A stretch of 64,000 nt of DNA from Flavobacterium profundi (GCF_006491645.1 NZ_VDCZ01000009.1:124001-188000), one strand, 5' to 3'. Shown: positions 52,860-62,927, counted from the first letter of the stretch. The notes: generated from the letters alone by a model not told the origin. A program made the numbers and translations.

Positions 52860-53720
52860 TTAGCCTTGTTGGGCTTGATACTCATCTCGTATTTTTTCTT
52901 CTTTTTTAATATCCTCTAAATGAGGTGTAAGAACAGTTTCTAATTCTTCTTCTGTTATTTTTAGTGCTTCAGGATCATTCTTTAAAGCAAACCAAGGTTT
53001 TGGTGCATTAAAATCATATTTACCAAATATAATAACAGGTGTACCTTTAATTTTTACTTTATCATCATTCTCTAATACCCATTGCTCTGCAAAATCAAAA
53101 AGCATTTTAGCATCTTTTTCTCTTAAACGCATACAGGAATGAGAAGCTGGAAATCCAGGTAATTCATATTGGTGAAAACCAACTCCCAAATTATTAGCCA
53201 CATTGAAGTTCCATTTTAATAACCATTCATCATTTACCGTACTAGTTGTTTCTTCTGCTTTCCAATTTGTATAGAATAAACCGGTAGGTGTTATTGCTGT
53301 TTCTTTACCCATGTTTGTAGGGCCTACATGTGTTAAAATTCCATATTCATACGTAGCAAAACTTTCGCTTGGATACGAAAAAAAGATTATTTTTTTAATT
53401 GAATCCAATGCTTTTACTTCAAAAGGGAATGGTAAATAGAATTCTAAATCGCCTGTTAAATCAGTAGGAACTAAAATAGAATCTGTTTTTTTAAGATGCG
53501 TTTCATCCATTCTATTCACTGCTAAAAGAATGTCCATTTCCTTAGTTCCTAAAGAATCTAAATTCATTTCTTTGGTATTCAAATAGGAATAGGTATAATT
53601 TTTAGGTTTGGTTCTTTCTGGTAACGCTCTTTTTAAGGTAGGTTGTTCTGTTGTATTTTCTTTATTACAAGATGTAAATGCAATAAAAAATAAAAATAAT
53701 AAGCCAGTAATTCGTTTCAT
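52860..53720 (-). CDS. L,D-transpeptidase (YkuD) lipoprotein
   Basis: 286 residues. The lipoprotein signal is TGLLFLFFIAFTSC (Cys at 18). The YkuD core is GVGFHQYELPGFPASHSCMR with the SHxCMR catalytic Cys. It would form 3-3 peptide cross-links or attach proteins to peptidoglycan in the periplasm. It has its own spacers of 119 and 139 bp. Confidence 0.88.
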   Translation of the reverse strand: MKRITGLLFLFFIAFTSCNKENTTEQPTLKRALPERTKPKNYTYSYLNTKEMNLDSLGTKEMDILLAVNRMDETHLKKTDSILVPTDLTGDLEFYLPFPFEVKALDSIKKIIFFSYPSESFATYEYGILTHVGPTNMGKETAITPTGLFYTNWKAEETTSTVNDEWLLKWNFNVANNLGVGFHQYELPGFPASHSCMRLREKDAKMLFDFAEQWVLENDDKVKIKGTPVIIFGKYDFNAPKPWFALKNDPEALKITEEELETVLTPHLEDIKKEEKIRDEYQAQQG

Positions 53721-53859
53721 AGTAATTCATTTTTTTCAATACTTCTGTAAAGACAAAAAGTATTGTTTTTAACATTTGGTAAAATTGAAAAAAATACTGG
53801 CCTATTGCTTTATATCATTTTGAATAAAATTTATACAATTATCAGAATTTGCTTGTAAT

Positions 53860-55149
53860 TTATTTTGAAAGGTACTCTTTTAAAGCTGCATATTCTTTTA
53901 TGGGAATACTTTTTTTGTGTTTATTTAAAACGGTTTGTATCTGTTTTGGTATTTTTAATGTGACCGATAAAGTAGGTTCTACGATGTCTAAAAATTTTAT
54001 TGGATGAGCCGTTTCTAAAAAGAAACCGATACTTTCAGGTTGTAATGCTAATGCTCTTTGTAAGCCCAAATAGCCAACAGCTCCATGTGGCTCTGCAATA
54101 TAATGGGAATTAGAATAAATCGATTGCATGATTTCTTTGGTTGCTTCATCGGAATACGAATAAGAGGAGAAATCTTTTTCAAACGCCTTTAAATCATTTG
54201 TATACATTTCTTGAATTCTAACAAAATTACTTGGATTTCCCACGTCCATTGCATTAGAAATAGTCGCTATAGATGGTTTGGGTTGGTAAACACCATCTCT
54301 TAAAAATCTTGGCACCGTATCATTTGCATTAGTAGTGGCTACAAAATGGTGAATGGGTAATCCCATTTTTTTAGCTAAAATACCTGCGCAGATATTTCCA
54401 AAATTACCGCTCGGACAAGATGTAATAATAGGTTTGTTGTATTTTTTTAATTCTTTGTAGGCAAAAAAGAAATAAAACATTTGTGGTAGCCAACGTGCGA
54501 TATTAATTGAATTAGCCGAAGTGAGTTTTTTATGTTTTAAATCTGGATCTAAAAAGGCCTTTTTTACCATATCCTGACAATCATCGAAAACACCATCAAC
54601 TTCTAAAGCCGTTATGTTTTGACCTAATGTAGTAAGCTGTCTTTCTTGAATATCACTCACTTTTTTGGAAGGGTAGAGGATAACAACATCCACACCTTTA
54701 ACGCCTAAGAAACCACTCGCAACGGCTCCTCCAGTATCTCCAGAAGTGGCTACTAGCACAGTGTTGTTAGTATCCTTGTCTTTATTGAAATAGCCTAAGC
54801 AACGCGACATAAATCGAGCACCAACGTCTTTAAATGCCATAGTTGGTCCGTGAAATAATTCTAATGAAAAGACATTGTTTTCAATTTGTACTAAAGGAAA
54901 TTTAAAAGATAAAGTTTCCGATATAATTTTTTTCAATTCTTTTTCAGGAATTTCATTTCCAATATAAGGTTGTATTACTTCAAAAGCAATTTCTTCATGT
55001 GATAGACTTTCGATAGAATCAAAAAAAGAAGCTTCTAATTTTGGGATTTCTTTTGGAAAATAGAGCCCTTTATCGGGAGCTAAACCATTGGTTACGGCTT
55101 CTTGAAATGAAACCAGATGTTCTTTATTATTTAAACTATAGTATTGCAT
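53860..55149 (-). CDS. thrC: Threonine synthase; start corrected to 55149
   Basis: 429 residues from the ATG at 55149 (MQYYSLNNK). The reading from 55200 would overlap the homoserine kinase gene by 26 bp and adds a non-conserved peptide. The PLP Lys lies in LFHGPTMAFKDVGARFMSR, followed by ATSGDTGGAVASGFL. It makes threonine from O-phosphohomoserine. It is the last gene of thrA-thrB-thrC. Confidence 0.95.
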   Translation of the reverse strand: MQYYSLNNKEHLVSFQEAVTNGLAPDKGLYFPKEIPKLEASFFDSIESLSHEEIAFEVIQPYIGNEIPEKELKKIISETLSFKFPLVQIENNVFSLELFHGPTMAFKDVGARFMSRCLGYFNKDKDTNNTVLVATSGDTGGAVASGFLGVKGVDVVILYPSKKVSDIQERQLTTLGQNITALEVDGVFDDCQDMVKKAFLDPDLKHKKLTSANSINIARWLPQMFYFFFAYKELKKYNKPIITSCPSGNFGNICAGILAKKMGLPIHHFVATTNANDTVPRFLRDGVYQPKPSIATISNAMDVGNPSNFVRIQEMYTNDLKAFEKDFSSYSYSDEATKEIMQSIYSNSHYIAEPHGAVGYLGLQRALALQPESIGFFLETAHPIKFLDIVEPTLSVTLKIPKQIQTVLNKHKKSIPIKEYAALKEYLSK

Positions 55150-55174
55150 GGTAAATGGATATTGCTTGTTAGAT

Positions 55175-56092
55175 TTATAGTAGTGTAACTCCTTTATCAT
55201 TTATTTTGGAAAGGTAAATATCAAAAGGGATTCGTGTTTTAGAGTATTGTGTATGCATTGCTTCTGCAACTGTTTCTGCTATTTTTTTGCCTTCACATAA
55301 AGCAAAAATGGAAGGTCCAGCACCCGAAATACCAGATCCTAAAGCACCGTTTTGGACTGCTATATTTTTTACTTTTTCAAAATGTGGAATTAAATGTTTT
55401 CTAAAAGGTTCTACAACGACATCTTGTAATGATCGACTTATTAAGGCATAATCCTGAGTGTATAAACCAGCAATCAAACCGCCTAAATTTCCCCATTGTG
55501 TAATGGCTTTATGAAAAGGTATAGAGGGCTCTAAAACCGCTCTGGCATCAACCGTTTTAACTTCTATATGAGGATGTAAAACAACAGCATAGATTTTTTC
55601 AGGACTGGTTATTTTAATCACATCTAAAGGATGGTAACCTCTCACTAAGGTAAAACCACCCAATAAACAGGGTGCCACATTATCGGCATGTTCGCTACCA
55701 CTAGCTAAAGCTTCTCCCTTCATAGCAAATTCTATTAATTCAGATTTAGAAAAAGGTTTTCCTAGTAATTCATTTACACCAAAAACAGCACCAGCAGCAC
55801 TTGCTGAGGAGCTACCAATACCGCTACCTGCTTTTATTTTTTTGTGAATTTCTATGGCTATACCAAAATCAATGTCTCTGTTTTCAATTACAGCTAAAGC
55901 TGCAACACCGGCTACGTTTTTTGACACTTCATAAGGCAAATCCGCTCCCGTTATTTTCGTAATTTGTATCCCTTTTGTAGTGGTTTTTCTGAATATCATT
56001 TCATCACCAATGTTTTCCAAACACAAACCCATTACATCAAACCCACAATTTAAATTGGCTATAGTTGCTGGACAAAATACACGTACTTCCAT
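55175..56092 (-). CDS. thrB: Homoserine kinase; start set at 56092
   Basis: 305 residues from the ATG at 56092 (MEVRVFCPATIANLNCGFD), the conserved N-terminus of the GHMP kinase. An ATG at 56116 would overlap thrA. GSGIGSSSASAAGAVFGVNE is the ATP-binding loop and GALGSGISGAGPSIFALCEG the C-terminal motif. It phosphorylates homoserine. It is spaced 10 bp from thrA. Confidence 0.95.
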   Translation of the reverse strand: MEVRVFCPATIANLNCGFDVMGLCLENIGDEMIFRKTTTKGIQITKITGADLPYEVSKNVAGVAALAVIENRDIDFGIAIEIHKKIKAGSGIGSSSASAAGAVFGVNELLGKPFSKSELIEFAMKGEALASGSEHADNVAPCLLGGFTLVRGYHPLDVIKITSPEKIYAVVLHPHIEVKTVDARAVLEPSIPFHKAITQWGNLGGLIAGLYTQDYALISRSLQDVVVEPFRKHLIPHFEKVKNIAVQNGALGSGISGAGPSIFALCEGKKIAETVAEAMHTQYSKTRIPFDIYLSKINDKGVTLL

Positions 56093-56102
56093 AAAATCAT
56101 TT

Positions 56103-58556
56103 TTAAAAGTTACCAATTCGAATTACATCAGCAAATATTCCAGAAGCAGTTACTGCTGCACCAGCACCAGCACCCTTAATTAAAAGAGGTTGGTCTACAT
56201 AGCGATCCGTATAAAACTGAACAATATTATCTTTACCTTCTAAATTATAAAACGGACTATCAGATGGAATGAATTCTAATCCAACACTTGCTTTTCCATT
56301 TTCAAAAGAAGCTACGAATTTGAGTCGACTGTTTTTTTCTTTGGCTTGAGCCAATAAATTTTCAAAATGCGCATTATGCTTCACTAAAGAGGCAAAGAAA
56401 GCTTCATTAGTTGTGGTATTCATACATTCTTCTGGAAGAAAGGAATTGTTTTCAATGTCTTCAATTTCCATTTCGTAACCACTTTCTCTAATTAAAATAA
56501 GTATTTTTCGAGCCACATCGATTCCACTTAAATCAATTTTAGGATCTGGTTCTGTAAAACCTTGTACTCCAGCTTCTTTAACTACATCATGGAAGGAATA
56601 GGTTTCACTAAAATTATTAAAAATAAAGTTTAAACTTCCCGATAAAACAGCTTGGATTTTATGAACTTTATCACCTGAAACAATAAGATGTTTTAAAGTA
56701 TCAATAATTGGTAAACCTGCACCAACATTGGTTTCAAAAAGAAATGGAGCATTGTATTTACGCGATAAATTTTTTAAATTTTTGTAATTGTCATATTCAG
56801 AAGCAGCAGCAATTTTGTTACAAGTTACTACCGCTATATTTTCTTTCAAAAATTGGTCATAAATAGTTGCTACCTCACTATTAGCCGTTATATCAACAAA
56901 AATACTATTTCTGTAATTGAATGCTTTTACCTTTTCAATAAAGAATTTCATATTTGCATCTTCACCTTCATTTAAACAAGTTTTCCATTCTTTTAGAGGA
57001 ATTCCTTCCGAATCGAAAAACATTTTTCTAGAATTTGACAAAGCGATAACACGAACGTTTAGTTTTAAATGCTCTTTTAAAAATTTCTTTTGTTGGTATA
57101 TTTGATCAATAAATTTTTCACCCACATTACCTACACCCATAACGAAAAGGTTCAACTGTTTCGTATTGTCTTCAAAGAAGCGTTCGTGTAAGGTGTTTAA
57201 AGCTTTTCGTACGTCTTTTTTAGCAATAACTACCGATATATTTCTTTCAGAAGCTCCTTGTGCAATAGCGCGAATATTTACATTGTTTTTGCCTAAAGTA
57301 CTAAACATTTTACCACTTAAGCCTTGATGGTTTTTCATGTTTTCACCAACTAAAGCCACGATGCATAAATCTTCTTCAACGATACAAGCCTCAATTTTAT
57401 GTTGTGCAATTTCAATTTCAAAAGTTGCATCAATCGCCTGTTTTGCAAGTTCAGCATCTTGATTTTGAATACCAATACAAATCGAGTGTTCTGAAGAGGC
57501 TTGCGTAATGAAAATGACATTAATGTTATGATTTGAAAGTGTTTCAAACAAACGTTTAGATGATCCTGAAACGCCAATCATGCCAGAACCTTCTAGAGTT
57601 ATCAATGCAATAGATTCAATATGAGAAATTCCTTTTATTGGATTCCCATTTGATTTGGATTGATTTGAAATTAAGGTGCCAAATGCATCGGGTTCAAAAG
57701 TATTTTTAATCCAGATAGGAATATTTAAATCCAAAACGGGTTGGATGGTTGGAGGATACAATACTTTAGCTCCAAAATGAGATAATTCCATCGCTTCTTG
57801 ATAGCTAATTGAAGCAATTGGTTGCGCTTGTTTTACAATTTTTGGATTTGCTGTATACATGCCATTCACATCGGTCCATATTTCTAAAGTAGAAGCTTGT
57901 AAAGCTGCCGCTAGTATTGCTGCTGTATAATCAGAACCACCACGACCTAAAGTGGTAGTGTTTCCATTTGCAGAAGAAGCAATAAATCCCGGAAAAACGA
58001 GAACTGTAGCTTGTTTTGTTTTAAAAAAAGTTTTAATAAATGCATTGGTAGTTTTGAAATCTACTGTAGCTTTACCAAAATTTGTATTTGTTTTAATAAC
58101 TTCTCGACTATCTTTAAATTCCGTTGATGGAATTACTTTTTGAAGAGCAACTGCAATAATTTGTGAAGATAATAATTCACCAAAACTTAAAATACGGTCT
58201 GCCGTTTTAGGAGTTAATTCTCCCAATAAAAAACAACCATCTAATAAGGTTTGTAATTGTTTGAATTCTGTTGTTAATAAGCTAATTACCTGCTCTTTTT
58301 TATCTTTTTCAAGGAGATTTTCAACTACTTCGTAATGTTTGTTTTGAATTTGTTGCAAGATATTTTTATACTGCTCTTCTTTTGCTGCTGCGGTGTTAGA
58401 AGCTAGAAGTAATAAGTCGGTTACGCCACTAAATGCAGAAACTACTATTGCTAAATTATTATTGCTTTCTTTTGATTTACTTGAAATAATTTCAATTACT
58501 TTTTTAATGTTTTGGTCATTGGCAACAGAGGTACCACCAAATTTTAATACATTCAT
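56103..58556 (-). CDS. thrA: Bifunctional aspartate kinase / homoserine dehydrogenase
   Basis: 817 residues. The aspartate kinase part starts KFGGTSVANDQNIKKV and has GRGGSDYTAAILA. Two ACT repeats follow (LEGSGMIGVSGSSKRLFETL and VALVGENMKNHQGLSGKMF). The homoserine dehydrogenase part begins near 460 (LFVMGVGNVGEKFIDQI) and has VGAGLPIIDTLKHL. It is the first enzyme of the thr operon. A Thr-rich leader peptide lies 88 bp upstream. Confidence 0.96.
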   Translation of the reverse strand: MNVLKFGGTSVANDQNIKKVIEIISSKSKESNNNLAIVVSAFSGVTDLLLLASNTAAAKEEQYKNILQQIQNKHYEVVENLLEKDKKEQVISLLTTEFKQLQTLLDGCFLLGELTPKTADRILSFGELLSSQIIAVALQKVIPSTEFKDSREVIKTNTNFGKATVDFKTTNAFIKTFFKTKQATVLVFPGFIASSANGNTTTLGRGGSDYTAAILAAALQASTLEIWTDVNGMYTANPKIVKQAQPIASISYQEAMELSHFGAKVLYPPTIQPVLDLNIPIWIKNTFEPDAFGTLISNQSKSNGNPIKGISHIESIALITLEGSGMIGVSGSSKRLFETLSNHNINVIFITQASSEHSICIGIQNQDAELAKQAIDATFEIEIAQHKIEACIVEEDLCIVALVGENMKNHQGLSGKMFSTLGKNNVNIRAIAQGASERNISVVIAKKDVRKALNTLHERFFEDNTKQLNLFVMGVGNVGEKFIDQIYQQKKFLKEHLKLNVRVIALSNSRKMFFDSEGIPLKEWKTCLNEGEDANMKFFIEKVKAFNYRNSIFVDITANSEVATIYDQFLKENIAVVTCNKIAAASEYDNYKNLKNLSRKYNAPFLFETNVGAGLPIIDTLKHLIVSGDKVHKIQAVLSGSLNFIFNNFSETYSFHDVVKEAGVQGFTEPDPKIDLSGIDVARKILILIRESGYEMEIEDIENNSFLPEECMNTTTNEAFFASLVKHNAHFENLLAQAKEKNSRLKFVASFENGKASVGLEFIPSDSPFYNLEGKDNIVQFYTDRYVDQPLLIKGAGAGAAVTASGIFADVIRIGNF

Positions 58557-58599
58557 GATTGTTTGCTTAAATATGTATACTTAGAATTTTATCTTTCGA

Positions 58600-58700
58600 A
58601 CGAAAAATATATAATATGGGATTATATGTAATTGATTATACCCCTACGGGGTAATAGTTGTCATAGCAATAGTGCCAACCGTAGTGCCGGTTGTGATAGA
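58600..58700 (-). promoter_or_regulatory. Attenuator-type hairpins of the thr operon
   Basis: Competing stems on the minus strand: ACCCC-GTA-GGGGT across the leader stop (58640-58652), AACCG/CGGTT (58677-58692), and CTACGG (58679-58684) with CCGTAG (58644-58649), which excludes the first two. Downstream, GGGGTATA and TATAATCCC then a U-rich tail (to about 58600) could be the terminator. Confidence 0.5.
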
Positions 58701-58730
58701 AGTACTATATGTTTTTTCGCTATGTAACAT
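58644..58730 (-). CDS. Threonine leader peptide (thrL-like)
   Basis: 28 codons from the ATG at 58730 to TAG at 58644-58646. Ten are Thr and three Ile, clustered after residue 12 (SITTGTTVGTIAMTTITP). This composition is the signature of a thr attenuation leader; thrA follows after 87 bp. A TATATTTG box at 58736-58743 would give a nearly leaderless transcript. Ribosome stalling at Thr codons would change which hairpin forms. It is not similar in sequence to E. coli ThrL but identical in logic. Confidence 0.72.
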   Translation of the reverse strand: MLHSEKTYSTSITTGTTVGTIAMTTITP

Positions 58731-58826
58731 AGTTTCAAATATAAATACTATTTTTTTGCAAAAAAAATTAAGAAACAATTTTTACGAATACTTTATTTTA
58801 GGCTTCATAAAAATCACTAAAAAGCA

Positions 58827-58862
58827 ATATTGATAAATTTGATATATAATGATTATCAATAT
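58827..58862. promoter_or_regulatory. Inverted repeat upstream of hutH
   Basis: ATATTGATAA (58827-58836) and TTATCAATAT (58853-58862) are perfectly complementary with 16 bp between. They are 66 bp upstream of hutH and about 100 bp from the thr leader start, so they could serve hutH or the divergent thr promoter. The rest of the 58557-58927 gap is the thr leader region. Confidence 0.45.
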
Positions 58863-58927
58863 GATAATAAAATAGTAGTTAAAAATGTTGTTTTTTAACA
58901 ATTGTTTGCAGAATTTTGGACTTTTAA

Positions 58928-60442
58928 ATGCAAAAAATGGAGACAATACATTATATAAGTTCTGATTTACTTTCGATTGACCAAATAGAAAGCATTGTTA
59001 TACAAGACTTAAAATTAGAATTATCTGAAGAAGCAAGAGCCAATATTGTAAAATGTAGAATGTATTTGGATGACAAATTAAAGTCTAATGAAAAACCAAT
59101 TTATGGAATTAATACAGGTTTCGGTTCTTTATGTAATGTAAAAATTTCAAATGAAAATTTATCAAAGTTGCAAGAAAACTTGGTAAAATCACATGCTTGT
59201 GGAACTGGAGAAGAAGTGCCACAAGAGATAGTGAAAATTATGTTATTATTAAAGATTCAATCTTTGAGTTATGGTCATTCTGGTGTACAACTAGAAACTG
59301 TTGAACGTTTGATTGATTTTTACAATAATGGTATTTTTCCTGTAATATATAACCAAGGTTCGTTAGGTGCAAGTGGAGATTTAGCACCATTAGCACATTT
59401 ATCATTACCACTTTTAGGAGAAGGGGAAGTGTATTGTGATGGTTTTAGACAACCTGCCAATAAAGTTTTAGAGAAGATGGGTTGGGAACCTATTACATTG
59501 CAATCTAAAGAAGGTTTGGCATTATTAAATGGCACTCAATTTATGAGCGCATATGGTGTTTATATCCTAATTAAGTCTTGTAAGCTTTCTTATTTAGCAG
59601 ATGTAATAAGTGCTATTTCGTTAGAAGGTTTTGACGGTAGAATAGAGCCTTTTACGGATTTAATACATTTGGTACGACCTCATAAAGGTCAGGTTCAAAC
59701 TGCTGAACGAATGCGAGACCTATTGGAAGGAAGTGAAATAATAGCGCAAGAGAAAAAACATGTACAAGATCCTTATTCTTTTAGATGTATACCTCAAGTA
59801 CATGGAGCCAGTAAAGACACTATAGATTATGTTAAAAGAGTGTTTCGTACTGAAATTAATTCGGTAACGGATAACCCAAATATTTTTGTTTCTGAAGATA
59901 TGATTGTTTCTGGTGGAAATTTTCATGGACAGCCTTTAGCATTGGCACTTGACTTTTTAGGCATTGCGTTAGCTGAATTTGGTAGTATTTCTGAAAGAAG
60001 AACGTATCAATTGATTTCTGGGTTAAGAGAATTACCTGCTTTTTTAGTAAGCGATCCAGGATTGAATTCTGGTTTTATGATTCCTCAATATACGGCAGCA
60101 AGTATTGTAAGTCAGAATAAACAATTAGCAACTCCAGCAAGTGTAGATAGTATAGTGTCTAGTAATGGACAGGAAGATCATGTAAGTATGGGAGCAAATG
60201 CAGCTACTAAAACGTTACGAATTGTAGATAATTTAGAGCGAATTTTAGCAATTGAATTGTTAAATGCATCACAAGCTATTGAGTTTAGAAGACCATTAAA
60301 ATCGAGTGATTTTATCGAAATGTTTCTAAAATCGTATCGTGAAGAAGTACCTTCAGTAGAAGAAGACAGAATTTTGCATTATGATATTGAAAAGACCATA
60401 GCTTTTTTACAAAGCTTTCAAGTAGAACATGAAGTTTTGTAA
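58928..60442 (+). CDS. hutH: Histidine ammonia-lyase
   Basis: 504 residues. The MIO prosthetic group would form from A148-S149-G150 in QGSLGASGDLAPLAHL. Other family motifs are YGINTGFGSL, TDNPNIF and ATPASVDSIVSSNGQEDHVS. It removes ammonia from histidine to give urocanate. No other hut gene is in the window. A second ATG three codons in is an alternative start. Confidence 0.95.
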   Translation: MQKMETIHYISSDLLSIDQIESIVIQDLKLELSEEARANIVKCRMYLDDKLKSNEKPIYGINTGFGSLCNVKISNENLSKLQENLVKSHACGTGEEVPQEIVKIMLLLKIQSLSYGHSGVQLETVERLIDFYNNGIFPVIYNQGSLGASGDLAPLAHLSLPLLGEGEVYCDGFRQPANKVLEKMGWEPITLQSKEGLALLNGTQFMSAYGVYILIKSCKLSYLADVISAISLEGFDGRIEPFTDLIHLVRPHKGQVQTAERMRDLLEGSEIIAQEKKHVQDPYSFRCIPQVHGASKDTIDYVKRVFRTEINSVTDNPNIFVSEDMIVSGGNFHGQPLALALDFLGIALAEFGSISERRTYQLISGLRELPAFLVSDPGLNSGFMIPQYTAASIVSQNKQLATPASVDSIVSSNGQEDHVSMGANAATKTLRIVDNLERILAIELLNASQAIEFRRPLKSSDFIEMFLKSYREEVPSVEEDRILHYDIEKTIAFLQSFQVEHEVL

Positions 60443-60456
60443 GCATAAATATCCTA

Positions 60457-60492
60457 TAAAAAAAGCGTAATTTTTTAATTACGCTTTTTTTA
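60457..60492. terminator. Bidirectional terminator
   Basis: AAAAAAAGCGTAATT and AATTACGCTTTTTT form a long stem with A and T runs on both sides, between hutH and the convergent DUF1304 gene. Confidence 0.82.
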
Positions 60493-60501
60493 TTTTATTG
60501 A

Positions 60502-60864
60502 TTAAAGGAATAGGATAGTAGCTAATCCTAGAAGAGCAGGAATTCCTTGTACATAAAATATTCTTTTACTTACCGAATAAGCTCCATATAAACCAGCAAT
60601 TAAAACACAACTTAAGAAGAAAATGGCAATATTTTTACTCCAAGTAACATCGGAAACTAATAAGGACCAAACCAATCCGGCTACTAAAAAGCCATTATAA
60701 AGCCCTTGGTTCGCTGCTAGTGTTTTAGTTTTAGGAAATAAATCTTTCGGAAAGTTTCTAAAAACTTTAGGAGCTTTGGTTGTCCATGCAAACATTTCTA
60801 ACCATAAGAAATAAGTGTGTAATAAGGCTACAATAGCAATAATTATTTGTGAAAATATATTCAT
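60502..60864 (-). CDS. DUF1304 membrane protein
   Basis: 120 residues with four predicted helices. FSQIIIAIVALLHTYFLWLE at the start, TLAANQGLYNGFLVAGLVWS and the final VQGIPALLGLATILFL match DUF1304 (YdjZ-like small membrane proteins). The function is unknown. It follows the TMEM175-like gene with a 14 bp gap and is probably cotranscribed. Confidence 0.88.
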   Translation of the reverse strand: MNIFSQIIIAIVALLHTYFLWLEMFAWTTKAPKVFRNFPKDLFPKTKTLAANQGLYNGFLVAGLVWSLLVSDVTWSKNIAIFFLSCVLIAGLYGAYSVSKRIFYVQGIPALLGLATILFL

Positions 60865-60878
60865 TTTTTTTTATGTTT

Positions 60879-61454
60879 TTAGTGTTCTATTGATTTTTCG
60901 ATTCTTGTATCTGGAATAATCCACATGATGGCTACAATTACAAAGATAAAAGGCGCTAACCCATATATAAATTGTAAGGATAGTAAAGCGATTAGATAAA
61001 GTACTACTGAAATTTTGCCTTTGAAATCTTTACCAATAGCCCTTAATAAAAGGGAATCATTTCCATCTGCAGCAATGATTCTATTGGTTAATATCCAATA
61101 CGATATACCTGCCATCAAAAGATTAAAACCATATAAGGACATAGGGTCACATTCAGTAATGTGTTCTCCTAACCATGAAGTGGTAAATGGGATAAGTGAC
61201 AGCCAAAATAATAAATTCATATTGGCCCATAAAATACCAGATGTAATTTTAGTAACAGTATGCATTAAATGATGGTGATTGTTCCAATAGATGGCCAAAT
61301 AGATAAAACTTAAAACATAACTTAAAAACTTTGGTGCTAAAGATTTTAAATCTTCAATTTCAAAACCTTCAGGTGCTTTTAATTCTAAGACCATTATGGT
61401 AATGATAATGGCTAAAACACCATCACTAAAGGCTTCAAGTCTATTTTTTTTCAT
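60879..61454 (-). CDS. TMEM175/DUF1211-family potassium channel
   Basis: 191 residues with six helices. The diagnostic FSD motif is in RLEAFSDGVLAIIITIMVLE, and later WNNHHHLMHTVTK is conserved. Bacterial members are tetrameric K+-selective channels. It lies 19 bp downstream of the RimB-RimK fusion gene in transcription order and could be cotranscribed. Confidence 0.88.
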   Translation of the reverse strand: MKKNRLEAFSDGVLAIIITIMVLELKAPEGFEIEDLKSLAPKFLSYVLSFIYLAIYWNNHHHLMHTVTKITSGILWANMNLLFWLSLIPFTTSWLGEHITECDPMSLYGFNLLMAGISYWILTNRIIAADGNDSLLLRAIGKDFKGKISVVLYLIALLSLQFIYGLAPFIFVIVAIMWIIPDTRIEKSIEH

Positions 61455-61473
61455 GTTTTATCAATTTAAATGA

Positions 61474-62841
61474 TTATTTCCATTTAAAGTTTTTTTCGAT
61501 AGCCTTAATCATTTCTCCCGCAATATCTTTATTTGTCGCGCCTTCAATTCCTTCTAAACCAGGAGACGAATTTACTTCTAGTAATAACGGACCTTTACTA
61601 GAACGGATAATATCAACACCTGCTACTTTTAAATCCATAGCTTTAGCTGCTTTAATGGCAATTTTCTTTTCTTCTGGGGTTACTTTTACCACTGAAGCAG
61701 AACCTCCCATATGAATATTAGCTCTAAATTCACCTGGAGCAGCTTCTCTTTGCATCGCAGCAACGACTTTACCATCTACAACAAACAAGCGTAAATCCTT
61801 ACCATTAGCTTCTTTTATAAATTCTTGTACTAAAATATTTGCATTTAAACTTTTGAAAGCATTAATTACCGATTCTGCAGCTTTTTTAGTTTCTGCTAAA
61901 ACCACTCCTTTACCTTGCGTGCCTTCTAATAGCTTAACAATCAGTGGAGAACCACCTACCATTTTAATTAAATCGTCTGTGTCTAAAGGCGAATTTGCAA
62001 AACCAGTTGTAGGAATATCTACTCCATTATTAAGAAGTAATTGTAACGAAAATAACTTATCTCGAGATTGTGTTATGGCAGCAGCATTGTTTAAGGCAAA
62101 TACTTTTAAGGCTTCAAATTGACGTGTTAAAGCACAGCCATAATAGGTCATACTAGGTCTAATTCTAGGAATAACAGCATCAAAATCGTTTAAAATTTTT
62201 CCACCTCTATAATGAATTTCAGGATTGTCTGCATCCAATTTCATATAGCAATATTTCAGATTTAAGAAGTGCATTTCATGACCTCTTAATTCACCTGCTT
62301 CCATAATTCTTCTATTGCTATAGAGTTCCGGATTACTAGCTAACACACCAATGCGCAAACCTTTCTTTTCTTTGGAATTGTCAAAATAGAATTCTTTTAA
62401 TTTTTCATTAGAAGGTTGGCCCAAGACATATTTCTTTTCAGGATCAACTAATATTCTACCCGACATAGCTTCTCTTCCCAATAGCATTCGAAATCCCATA
62501 GAATCTCTATTGGTTAAAGTAAGTTCTACTTCCCATTTCTTACCTCCAATTTCTAAAATGGTTTTAATAACAAATCTTCTTTCACGGTAACCGCTGGAGC
62601 TTTTTACGATTCTTTGATCGACTAATTCTGCTTCACAATGAATGATTGTTTTTGCATTATTTTGGATAGGATTAATGTCAAATTTTACCCAATCAACACC
62701 ATCTTTTTGAAAGGTTTTTAAGTTGGTAGCATGTAGAGCAGAAGTTTTAGCTCCTGAATCGACTCTTGCTTTAATCGTAGGAATTCCTAAAGTAGGGAAG
62801 GAGCACCATTCTTCACTACCAACAATTACTTTGTCTTGCAT
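61474..62841 (-). CDS. RimB-RimK fusion: retropepsin-like plus ATP-grasp glutamate ligase
   Basis: 455 residues. The N-terminal ~150 residues carry [11 protein letters not shown] (D28), the mark of RimB/ATP-dependent zinc-protease (retropepsin-like) domains, and [12 protein letters not shown]. The C-terminal ~300 residues are an ATP-grasp RimK ligase ([40 protein letters not shown]). In E. coli RimK adds Glu to ribosomal protein S6 and RimB modulates it. Here both are one protein. Confidence 0.9.
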   Translation of the reverse strand: MQDKVIVGSEEWCSFPTLGIPTIKARVDSGAKTSALHATNLKTFQKDGVDWVKFDINPIQNNAKTIIHCEAELVDQRIVKSSSGYRERRFVIKTILEIGGKKWEVELTLTNRDSMGFRMLLGREAMSGRILVDPEKKYVLGQPSNEKLKEFYFDNSKEKKGLRIGVLASNPELYSNRRIMEAGELRGHEMHFLNLKYCYMKLDADNPEIHYRGGKILNDFDAVIPRIRPSMTYYGCALTRQFEALKVFALNNAAAITQSRDKLFSLQLLLNNGVDIPTTGFANSPLDTDDLIKMVGGSPLIVKLLEGTQGKGVVLAETKKAAESVINAFKSLNANILVQEFIKEANGKDLRLFVVDGKVVAAMQREAAPGEFRANIHMGGSASVVKVTPEEKKIAIKAAKAMDLKVAGVDIIRSSKGPLLLEVNSSPGLEGIEGATNKDIAGEMIKAIEKNFKWK

Positions 62842-62900
62842 TCTATTTTTAATTTATTTCTAAAGTAGTATTTTTTTTTGATATACAATTTTTTGAAGCG

Positions 62901-62927
62901 AAAAAAAACCTACTATTTAGTAGGTTT
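62901..62927 (-). terminator. Terminator overlapping the clpC stop
   Basis: On the minus strand ACCTACT-AAAT-AGTAGGT, which includes the TAG stop at 62913-62915, is followed by seven to eight T. The hairpin uses the last codons of the gene. Confidence 0.75.
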
